A DNA stretch of 64,000 nt from an uncultured Clostridia bacterium (lineage in GTDB: Bacteria > Bacillota > Clostridia > Saccharofermentanales > Saccharofermentanaceae), in NCBI GenBank assembly GCA_947303185.1, contig CAMYXF010000002.1, positions 181,747-245,746 of the forward strand, read 5' to 3'. The notes below the pieces were generated by a model. That model saw nothing but the letters and a program-made list of their open reading frames with translations. It did no database searches and had not been told where the DNA came from. Made by a program: the position numbers and the translations under genes. This document shows, piece by piece, positions 8,604-15,834 of this stretch; the stretch's first letter is position 1, and each line of letters opens with the position of its first letter.

Positions 8604-9692
8604 TCATCCTTTAAGTGATAGCACTAATTCAATTGCTCCTATAATGCAAAGCACAATGCCTATAGCGAGCATAACGATAGAGATCTTGCTGATCTTCGAA
8701 GGTTCTTTTGTCTGTTCCTGAACCTCCGGTCCCGTCTTATCAGCAGCAACTGCTTCAGGCGCTTTCCCGGGTTCCGGTTCAGGCTGCGTTACTGCAGGTT
8801 CCTCGCCGGCACACTTCGAAATGATCTCATGCGCCTTAATGATCTCAGGCTTGATGGCCTGGGACAAATCTTTAAACGTCTCTGAAGATGAAGCAAACTT
8901 GGCTGCTTCACTCTCAAGCGTAGCCGGATCGGGTGCTTTGGTCCCCTCAAAAAACATAACTCCAAAGCTTGCGTCGTCACTGGCATTGCTTGAACCAACG
9001 ATATATTTCTGTACAGTCTCAAGAACTGATTTCTCGCCTTCTTCCCTGCCGTCTGCAAATGTCTCAGCCATCTTTGCTACAACCGGCTTTACGAGACCAG
9101 CATCCTCGTTGTAAACGCTGTCCTGGACGCCGTCAGTCATTAACGCGATAGCATGGACATCGTCAACCGTGGTCTTAAGAAGACGCATATAGTTATCGGC
9201 ATGAGCGGCAGTAACAAAATATGTCTTGCCGTCCTTGTCGTTCTGCGGCATTGAAATTGGGCTTACACCGGAAGGAGATACTCTTACGATGAGACCGTCA
9301 CCGATGTGTCCGATCATCATTCGTCTGTCCTTTACTGCAACGAAAAGAAGTGTGCAGGACAGTCTGTCGATCACGTCGATCGTGCGCTCTTCCATGATGT
9401 CAGCGAATGCCACGCGGAGCTTAGCCATGAGATAACCTCTTACGGCAGCTTCCCTGTTTTCGCTGTATAACGCATCGAAATGCTCGCACAATGTATCCGT
9501 GATTACGTGTACGGCACAATCAGAGCCGAATCTCGCATCCGTATACTGCTTACCGCCGGCGCCGTCAGCAATGCAGACGACAGAAACACCGTTCCTGGCA
9601 ACAGCATAAGACGCGTCCTCACAAGGAGTGCCGCGGTTAACGTGTTTGTTGCCGATGGTCGTGATTGCTCCGACAGTAATTCCCTTATACAT
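8604..9692 (-). CDS. PP2C-family protein phosphatase with C-terminal membrane anchor
   Basis: 362 residues. PP2C metal-binding and core motifs are all present: CEDASYAV at the N-terminus, CIADGAGG, HIGDGLIVRV, MTDGVQDSV and NASDDASFGV, so the enzyme should be active on phospho-Ser/Thr. Residues 1-265 form the phosphatase domain. A Pro/Glu-rich linker follows, then a single C-terminal membrane span (IVMLAIGIVLCIIGAIELVL), which makes this a tail-anchored cytoplasmic-facing enzyme. Its start overlaps the VWA gene stop, so translation is likely coupled. With the VWA protein and the kinase it forms the TerY-P type triad. Confidence 0.9.
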   Translation of the reverse strand: MYKGITVGAITTIGNKHVNRGTPCEDASYAVARNGVSVVCIADGAGGKQYTDARFGSDCAVHVITDTLCEHFDALYSENREAAVRGYLMAKLRVAFADIMEERTIDVIDRLSCTLLFVAVKDRRMMIGHIGDGLIVRVSPSGVSPISMPQNDKDGKTYFVTAAHADNYMRLLKTTVDDVHAIALMTDGVQDSVYNEDAGLVKPVVAKMAETFADGREEGEKSVLETVQKYIVGSSNASDDASFGVMFFEGTKAPDPATLESEAAKFASSSETFKDLSQAIKPEIIKAHEIISKCAGEEPAVTQPEPEPGKAPEAVAADKTGPEVQEQTKEPSKISKISIVMLAIGIVLCIIGAIELVLSLKG

Positions 9693-10423
9693 TATTCGTC
9701 CTCGTTAATGAACTTCATGAAATCATCCAATTCAACAGCCTTGCCCTGAGGCTCAGTGTTGATGTTATAAAGTGCGTCATCGCTCATACCTGAAGATACG
9801 ATGGATGATGATGAAGATCCGAGGAATTCGAAAAGCTTGCCGAAGTCTGCAGAGTTAACTGAGATAGGCTCAGAACGCTTAACTGAAAGTCTCTTTAAAA
9901 TATCGAAATCAACGCCGTTACCTACGCCGATGTTGAATACAACAAGTTTGTCATCACGCTCGAGTTCGTTGCACGCCTGGATGGCACGCTCCATGTTCTG
10001 CATAGCGTTAGGACCCTGGGGAGCACCGTCAGTAATGACTACGAGCCAGGGCTGGAAATACTTGATACCCATCTCCTTGTAGCCTTCCTTACGTGCATTG
10101 AGAAGCTCTAATGCAGTAAGAACGCCTTCACCGATAGGTGTAAGTGTTGTGGATGCAGTGATCTCAGGAAGTCCCTTATCCTTGGAGATCTTACCGAAAG
10201 GCATTACGATGTCTACCTTTGAACCGAAAGTGATGATCGCGATATCCGTAGAATTTCTTGTGTCATCATTGTTCTTGATTGAGGCAACGAAGTTCTGAAG
10301 ACCCATGTTGAGCTGTCTGATAGGATTGCCCATCATGGAACCTGAAGTATCAAGTGCAAAACAAATTGGGAGTCTTCTTCTCGTACTTGTTCCAAAATCT
10401 GAACTAGAAAAATTATCCGCCAT
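9692..10423 (-). CDS. VWA domain protein (TerY-like)
   Basis: 243 residues, nearly all one von Willebrand A domain. The metal-ion adhesion site is complete: DTSGSM near residue 25, the Thr in STTLTPIGEG near 90, and Asp in VITDGAPQG near 131. The C-terminus adds an acidic tail. No signal peptide, so it is intracellular. TerY-type VWA proteins occur in tellurite-resistance-linked and phage-defence-linked triads with a PP2C phosphatase and a Ser/Thr kinase, exactly the order found here. No TerC, TerD or TerZ gene is visible in the window, so the link to a Ter system is by gene triad only. Confidence 0.9.
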   Translation of the reverse strand: MADNFSSSDFGTSTRRRLPICFALDTSGSMMGNPIRQLNMGLQNFVASIKNNDDTRNSTDIAIITFGSKVDIVMPFGKISKDKGLPEITASTTLTPIGEGVLTALELLNARKEGYKEMGIKYFQPWLVVITDGAPQGPNAMQNMERAIQACNELERDDKLVVFNIGVGNGVDFDILKRLSVKRSEPISVNSADFGKLFEFLGSSSSSIVSSGMSDDALYNINTEPQGKAVELDDFMKFINEDE

Positions 10424-10533
10424 AAATTTCCTCCGAGTTTTCGAGAGTTTAGATATCTTTAGAATTATAACAAAACATTCCTACAACTTGTATTGGTTGC
10501 AAGACATTTGTTATACAGAGCTCGCGCGAATAA

Positions 10534-12291
10534 TCAGAACAGTCCGAAAAACTTTTTCTTTTTAGCCGGTTCTTCCGTACTGACGGCAGGAGCCGGAGCA
10601 GAAGTTGCCTGTGCAGTCGCTAACGGTGCACTTGGAGCAGGAGCTGCTGCTGTTTCCTCTTCATCAAATCTCATCGGTCTGTAGCTGTTGCTGCCGCCGA
10701 CATTAGATGAGACATATCTGCCTGAAGGAACGTTTCCAAACGATTTCTTCTCAACCGAAGCCTTGGCTGCTGCTATATTTTCCTCTTTTGCTTTCTTAAC
10801 ATTGAGCTTAGCCTGGAGCTGAGCTCTTACTTCTTCTACGTTGACAGTTGCCTGCTTATAGTTCTCGCAAGGGAAAAGCTTATAAGCTTCAGGATCATCG
10901 TATACGAAGTTCTCAAGATTATTCATGTATTCCTGAACGGCCGCGCGCCAGCATACTGCTTCATATGACTTGCCTTCACGGAATGTCTTATAGAGCATGA
11001 CGCGGAGATTCTCAGGGAGATATTCCCAGATATGATCGTAACCGCCGAGCGGAATATGTTCTGTATCAGAATTATCGAGTGTATAAGGGAAGTTATGGTT
11101 AAGGATCTCTTCTCTTAATGTCTCGGCACCCTTTCTGGTCGCATACGGATGAAGTCCGCAGAAAAGGATTGAGAATACCAGCATTGCGATTGAGTAGTCC
11201 TCATCTTCCAAGGTTCTTACGAATCCTGAGAAGTCCTTGCCCCAGAGCTTGGGATCAGTGAACTCTTCAGTACCTACAGGGCAAGGAAGGTTTCCGACCT
11301 GTACACTGTCCATATCGATGAGATACTGTGTGGACGAAGTGTAGATCAAAGCATTCTTGAGCTGGATGTCGCCGGCAACGATATCATGCATATGGAGATA
11401 GAGATACTTGCCGATAAGAGACAGGAGCGTCTCTACTACATCAAGTCTTGTCCAGTCAGGAAAACGCTCAAGGATAGCATCAGGACCGTCGAAAACGTTA
11501 CTGAGCGTAGTACCCTTACCTACGAACATCGTATATCCGATAGGAACACCGCGGAAATAAAGCAGGTGTTGAGGTGTACAGAAACTTGAAGAAGTAATGC
11601 CGAGCTCTGAAAGCTTCTTAAGCTTGGCCCATCTCAAAGGTGTAATAACGCCCTTATGATAGATCTTGGCAACGTACTTCGGATTGTTAGTTGTAAATAC
11701 CATACCTTCAGCGCCGCCGCTCAATCTCTTCTCGAGAATGAACCTGTCACCTTCGGTGGAAATAACCATATCATCGATGCTTGCTCTTCCGTCGCAGTCA
11801 ATGAAAGTATTATTCTTTGCAAGACCACTGATCTCGGGCATCGGCAATTCGCGGATCATCTCTGCAACAGAATGGAAGATCTTAATGTCAGCACCATGCA
11901 TTACTGCAATGTCACCCTTAAAGTCAGGAGACTTCTCATAAAGTCTCTTGGTGAAAATGCCCTTTCTTGTAGTAAGGATGCAGCACATAGGAAGATCCTT
12001 GACCTGCTCTAAGAAATACTCCGTATTGCATGTATGAACAACGTGCAGCGTATTCGTAGACATAAGGCCCTGAATAAGCGAACGCATTGAGTTCTGAACA
12101 TAGATGTCTTTGGGATCCTGCTGCTGGACAACGCACTTGTGGAGAATCTTGAAAGTATCATCAATATAACAATCGATGCCCTTATCCTCAAAGAGGTTTG
12201 TAAGCTCATCAATCCACACTCCGTTGGAATACTCCAAAACCACGGAGTAATCAAGCACAATCGACAGATAGTTGCCTAATTCTTCGAACAT
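10534..12291 (-). CDS. Ser/Thr protein kinase-like protein of the TerY-P-like triad
   Basis: 585 residues. Residues 1-180 form an N-terminal domain I do not recognise. A kinase fold follows: glycine loop LSGGAEGMVF near 190, lysine in VAKIYHKG near 208, catalytic loop HDIVAGDIQLKNAL near 302 (Asp and Asn kept, the usual Arg before Asp replaced by Gly), and IDMDS in place of DFG near 325. It is therefore a non-RD, divergent kinase. The C-terminal 100 residues include a lysine/alanine-rich coiled segment and end in KKKKFFGLF, a possible membrane-binding tail. It is the first gene of the operon, with its own promoter, 110 bp upstream of the VWA gene. Substrates are unknown; the PP2C partner suggests a reversible phosphorylation switch. 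Confidence 0.85.
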   Translation of the reverse strand: MFEELGNYLSIVLDYSVVLEYSNGVWIDELTNLFEDKGIDCYIDDTFKILHKCVVQQQDPKDIYVQNSMRSLIQGLMSTNTLHVVHTCNTEYFLEQVKDLPMCCILTTRKGIFTKRLYEKSPDFKGDIAVMHGADIKIFHSVAEMIRELPMPEISGLAKNNTFIDCDGRASIDDMVISTEGDRFILEKRLSGGAEGMVFTTNNPKYVAKIYHKGVITPLRWAKLKKLSELGITSSSFCTPQHLLYFRGVPIGYTMFVGKGTTLSNVFDGPDAILERFPDWTRLDVVETLLSLIGKYLYLHMHDIVAGDIQLKNALIYTSSTQYLIDMDSVQVGNLPCPVGTEEFTDPKLWGKDFSGFVRTLEDEDYSIAMLVFSILFCGLHPYATRKGAETLREEILNHNFPYTLDNSDTEHIPLGGYDHIWEYLPENLRVMLYKTFREGKSYEAVCWRAAVQEYMNNLENFVYDDPEAYKLFPCENYKQATVNVEEVRAQLQAKLNVKKAKEENIAAAKASVEKKSFGNVPSGRYVSSNVGGSNSYRPMRFDEEETAAAPAPSAPLATAQATSAPAPAVSTEEPAKKKKFFGLF

Positions 12292-12323
12292 ATAACCCTC
12301 TTCAAAACCTTCTCTCCAATAAG

Positions 12324-12352
12324 ATTTTATACATTAAAAATCTAGAATGCAA
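12324..12352 (-). promoter_or_regulatory. promoter of the kinase-VWA-PP2C operon
   Basis: Minus strand TTGCAT, 17 bp, TAAAAT, about 32 bp before the kinase ATG. The -10 box has five of six consensus bases; the -35 is weaker. It separates the triad transcriptionally from the upstream sirtuin/MutS-like genes. Confidence 0.55.
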
Positions 12353-12429
12353 GAAAAGAAAACCAAATATTTAATATTAATGCCACGAATACTACAAAAA
12401 TCTAAAATATCGTCTATAGTAACAAACGC

Positions 12430-14292
12430 TCAGCCGATTCCGACCAGTTTCATTAGATATTTAGCATTAGATTGCCTGCTTATACCAGACGTAAGACGGT
12501 AATCGAAGGTGATTCCAGTGTCCGTATAAGTCTCCGAAAAATGATAGTATCTGATGTTTTTAAAATCTTCCGTGGTCTTATCGATCATTGCATAGTCATG
12601 AGTCGTCATAAGACCGCAAATGTAAGGCTTTGAAAGCTTCTTCAAAACTGTCAAAGCACCCTCTGTCCTGTCATCTGAATTTGTGCCTCTGAATATCTCA
12701 TCGATAAGAAACAGCAACGGCTTGTTCTCCCCTGCTGCCTTTACGATACCCGAAATCCTTATGAGCTCTGCCTTGAAAGTACTCATATTCTCTTCAATGC
12801 TGTCTACGATCCTCATTGAACTCATTACTCTCATTCTTCCGAGAGTCAAAGCAGATGCAGGCACAAGGCCGCCTGTCATCGCAAGAATCGTGCATACGCC
12901 TACTGTTCTTATCATAGTTGTCTTACCGGACATATTGGAACCGGTAATGATCGCTATATCCTTATCAATACTAACTGAGTTGCTTACAACAGACTCATGT
13001 GCAAGAAGCGGATGAGCAAGATCCTTACCGTCGAAAAACGCATTGTCTTCTGCTTTTTCTGATCCGACAAATTCAGGGAATGAACTTAAAGGTAATACAA
13101 GACCTGTCTGTGCAGCGCACATAAGCGCTTCAAGGTCAGCAAGCTTATCTATATAAGTGGGAAGTTCCTTGCCATACTTAACAGCCCAGTTACCCATTCG
13201 GTTCGAGATGATGTAATCCAAAGGAACTATCGTATTAAGGATAAGTGCAAACAAAGGCTGGCTTCTTAAACCTGCAAGACTCAAAACGGAATTAAGTTCC
13301 TTCAGTGAATCGTATGCGCCTTTTGACTTGTCATCGCCCTTAACAAGTGACTTATTAAGTTCGTTTTCGAATCCAGCATTTTCAAGGATCGAATAGAGCT
13401 TCAGCATCGTTTTTACCTGGTTAGGCATGCCTTCACAGGCCTTGATGTATTTCTCGTTAAATGCACGGCCGATTATCCAGATGATAAAGTTCAGGATGAG
13501 ACATGCGATCACCATTGCAGATGCATAATCAGGGAAAGCAAACAACGCAACGGGAACGCTGATCCACAATGCAAAACCGATGATGATAAGAACGTTTGCA
13601 GCGGCCTTTGTCTTCGTGCCTTCAGCAGCAAAATCCAAAAGGACTTTGGGGTCTTTTGTCATCTTGCCTACTCTTGCAGTAGCCTGATAATCCATGAGCA
13701 TCTCAGGCTTGGAGCAGAGTTCTTCAACTGCCTTCTGCTTGGCCGTAAGTTCAGCAACGGAAATGTCTGCAGTGTGATTATTCAAAAGGTTTTCAGCAAA
13801 TCTTTTTCTGCCGAATGAAGTCTCGGAAACGTTGAATAATGAAAACAAAGACTTCTTGCCGAAGAGATCGAGATCTGCGCAGTAGTCGTGATCTGCAATC
13901 TCAAAATCCTTACCGTAAAGTCTGTTCTTTGCTGAGCCGATATCTTCCGCCCTCTTAAGACCCTTAACGGCAATATTTCGAAGCTCGTTGAAATCGCCCT
14001 TTATCCTTGCGATATAAGATGCATTTACCTTGGATAATTCATTGAGGTAATTGACCTTTTCGATGATGCCGCCGTGAATGATGCAGAGTACGACAAACAG
14101 AATGAATACAGCTGCTCCGGCAAAATACAGAGGCATAATGTTAGCTGCATATCCGCCGATCAGAAGGCCGGCTGCACCTAAGAAAGTAATTAATCTCAAA
14201 AATGACAAAATGCCGCTCTGCCTTCCATACTTGGCAAGATCGGCAATTATCGTCTGCTCTTTATCTTCGTAGAATTTCAGATTAGCTTTCAT
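12430..14292 (-). CDS. membrane-associated MutS-family ATPase
   Basis: The track ORF (696 aa) begins with an Arg/Gln-rich run that is the sirtuin tail read in another frame. The likely start is the ATG at 14292 (MKANLKFYEDKEQ), giving 620 residues and an 11-bp overlap with the sirtuin stop. The C-terminal MutS ATPase domain is intact: Walker A TGSNMSGKTTMIRT near 450, Walker B LLFLIDEIFRGTNSDDR near 525, and the helix after it. There is no N-terminal mismatch-recognition domain; instead two hydrophobic hairpins (about residues 25-75 and 230-275) suggest membrane anchoring, with a MutS-core-like helical region between. A role in general mismatch repair is doubtful. What the DNA ATPase does at the membrane is unknown. 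Confidence 0.85.
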   Translation of the reverse strand: MKANLKFYEDKEQTIIADLAKYGRQSGILSFLRLITFLGAAGLLIGGYAANIMPLYFAGAAVFILFVVLCIIHGGIIEKVNYLNELSKVNASYIARIKGDFNELRNIAVKGLKRAEDIGSAKNRLYGKDFEIADHDYCADLDLFGKKSLFSLFNVSETSFGRKRFAENLLNNHTADISVAELTAKQKAVEELCSKPEMLMDYQATARVGKMTKDPKVLLDFAAEGTKTKAAANVLIIIGFALWISVPVALFAFPDYASAMVIACLILNFIIWIIGRAFNEKYIKACEGMPNQVKTMLKLYSILENAGFENELNKSLVKGDDKSKGAYDSLKELNSVLSLAGLRSQPLFALILNTIVPLDYIISNRMGNWAVKYGKELPTYIDKLADLEALMCAAQTGLVLPLSSFPEFVGSEKAEDNAFFDGKDLAHPLLAHESVVSNSVSIDKDIAIITGSNMSGKTTMIRTVGVCTILAMTGGLVPASALTLGRMRVMSSMRIVDSIEENMSTFKAELIRISGIVKAAGENKPLLFLIDEIFRGTNSDDRTEGALTVLKKLSKPYICGLMTTHDYAMIDKTTEDFKNIRYYHFSETYTDTGITFDYRLTSGISRQSNAKYLMKLVGIG

Positions 14293-15250
14293 CCTTCTTC
14301 GCCTTGGAAGATGCAGGCTTCTTTGAAGCGGCGGCAGAAGGTTTCTTAGCCGGTGCCTTCTTCGAAGCAGTCTTGGGTTCTGCCTTTGCAGTATCCTTCT
14401 TTGCTGTTGTTGTCTTAGAAGCCGTCTTCTTGGCAGTCGTCTTCTTTGCTGTAGTCTTCGAAGCGGTCGTCTTTCTTGATACTCTCTTCGGAACGCACTT
14501 ATCAAGAACATCACCGACATTATCGTGGATCGTGAGAAGCGCCTTAAGATCCATATAAGTAGAACTCTTATTTATAATAACGATTCTGTCGTGCTTTAAG
14601 AACTGAGCGAAAGTAGCAGCGGGATAAACAGTAAGTGATGTTCCCGCAATGATCATGAGGTCGCACTTCTTAACAGCTTTGATCGCATTATCAACATTCT
14701 CATGCTCAAGGTTTTCTTCGTAAAGAACGATGTCAGGTCTTACGATGCCGCCGCATCTGTCACAGTGCGGAACGCCTTCCTGAGCGGCAATATATTCGAT
14801 ATTGAACTTCTTACCGCAATCCATGCAGTAATTTCTGAATACAGAACCATGAAGCTCGATAACGCACTTGCTTCCTGCCTCCTGGTGGAGGTTATCGATG
14901 TTCTGTGTGATTATGGCCTTGAGCTTGCCCTGTCTCTCAAGTCTTACGAGAGCCTTGTGAGCCTTATTGGGTCTTGCATCAGGATAGATAAGCTTACGCT
15001 TGTAAAAATCGAAAAAGTCTTCAGGATGCTCCATGAAGAAATCGTGAGCGATGATGTCGATCGGTCTGTACTTGGTACCGCTCTCAGTATTGTAGATACC
15101 GGCACCGCTTCTGAAGTCGGGGATGCCGCTCTCTGTGGATACGCCTGCTCCACCAAGGAAAACAATATTCTTGGATTCTGCGATCAGCTTCTTGAGCTGA
15201 TTGATCTTGTCTTCGCGGACGCTGCCGAATCTGTCAATTCTCGTTTCCAA
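14282..15250 (-). CDS. SIR2-family NAD-dependent deacylase with histone-H1-like tail
   Basis: 322 residues; sirtuins of this class are usually about 240. The catalytic core (1-255) has GGAGVSTESGIPDFRS, the active-site ITQNIDNLHQEAG...ELHGS region with catalytic His, and four zinc cysteines (CMDC and CDRC). The last 65 residues are a Lys/Ala/Thr/Ser/Pro-rich repeat built on KTTAKK-like units, like the tails of histone H1 or AlgP, likely to bind nucleic acid. It is followed by the MutS-like ATPase with an 11-bp overlap and preceded at 13 bp by the PH-like gene. Deacylation of proteins is the family role. The tail suggests it acts on or near DNA (inference). Confidence 0.92.
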   Translation of the reverse strand: METRIDRFGSVREDKINQLKKLIAESKNIVFLGGAGVSTESGIPDFRSGAGIYNTESGTKYRPIDIIAHDFFMEHPEDFFDFYKRKLIYPDARPNKAHKALVRLERQGKLKAIITQNIDNLHQEAGSKCVIELHGSVFRNYCMDCGKKFNIEYIAAQEGVPHCDRCGGIVRPDIVLYEENLEHENVDNAIKAVKKCDLMIIAGTSLTVYPAATFAQFLKHDRIVIINKSSTYMDLKALLTIHDNVGDVLDKCVPKRVSRKTTASKTTAKKTTAKKTASKTTTAKKDTAKAEPKTASKKAPAKKPSAAASKKPASSKAKKDES

Positions 15251-15263
15251 AACAATACCTCAA

Positions 15264-15719
15264 TCAATGAACATCTACTATGCCGTCGCCGTCAAGGTCA
15301 ACACCTTCGAGATCGCCGTGATCGTGGAACATTCCGGCTGCGCCGAACATTTCCTTACCGGTAACACGCTTCTCATCGCGTCTCATCTCTACAAGTGTGC
15401 TCAATGCTTTTCTGACTCTGTCAGGTGTCTTGATATTCTTGATCTCAAGAACCGGTGTGGACTTGTCGGCAGTCGTAAGGATAACCGAACCAACACCAAA
15501 GATCTTCTGCCAAAGATTCTGTTTAAACGTAAGATCCAGCACTCTGTAAAGAAGGATTTCTTCAGAACTGATGTTGAAGATACCCTTTTTCATATAAAAC
15601 TTGTTGTTGCTGAAACTGTAAACAGTAAAGGAAATAGGCAGTCCAAGATATCTCTTTTTGTCTTGCCAGAGAATCTCTTCGTTCTCTGTGAGATTTGTAA
15701 GTCTGTCAATTCTGCCCAT
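15264..15719 (-). CDS. PH-like domain protein with a calcium-loop-like C-terminus
   Basis: The start at 15719 is chosen because AAGGGAGC lies six bases upstream; the track start at 15758 has none. The 151-residue protein looks like a bacterial pleckstrin-homology-like domain: repeated short beta strands (ISFTVYSFSNNKFYMKKG, EEILLYRVLDLTFKQ, GSVILTTADKSTPVLEIKNI) and a C-terminal helix. The extreme C-terminus reads DLEGVDLDGDGIVDVH, which resembles a dockerin or EF-hand calcium loop (DxDxDG). It lies 13 bp upstream of the sirtuin, so the order is PH-like, SIR2, MutS-like. Function unknown. Confidence 0.75.
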   Translation of the reverse strand: MGRIDRLTNLTENEEILWQDKKRYLGLPISFTVYSFSNNKFYMKKGIFNISSEEILLYRVLDLTFKQNLWQKIFGVGSVILTTADKSTPVLEIKNIKTPDRVRKALSTLVEMRRDEKRVTGKEMFGAAGMFHDHGDLEGVDLDGDGIVDVH

Positions 15720-15834
15720 ATTCAAGCTCCCTTCGGGAAGGCGACAATAGCTCTTCACAACTTACATTATAATAAAAAACAAATTTATTGTACAAATTTA
15801 TCAAAATGAAACGTAATTGAAATATAACGGCATG

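Noticed and set aside
12430-14520. N-terminal Arg/Gln-rich extension of the MutS-like ORF
   Set aside because: The extension is the sirtuin tail read in another frame; the start at 14292 fits the gene overlap.
14702-15364. 220-aa plus-strand ORF over the sirtuin
   Set aside because: Antisense to sirtuin motifs; no RBS or promoter.
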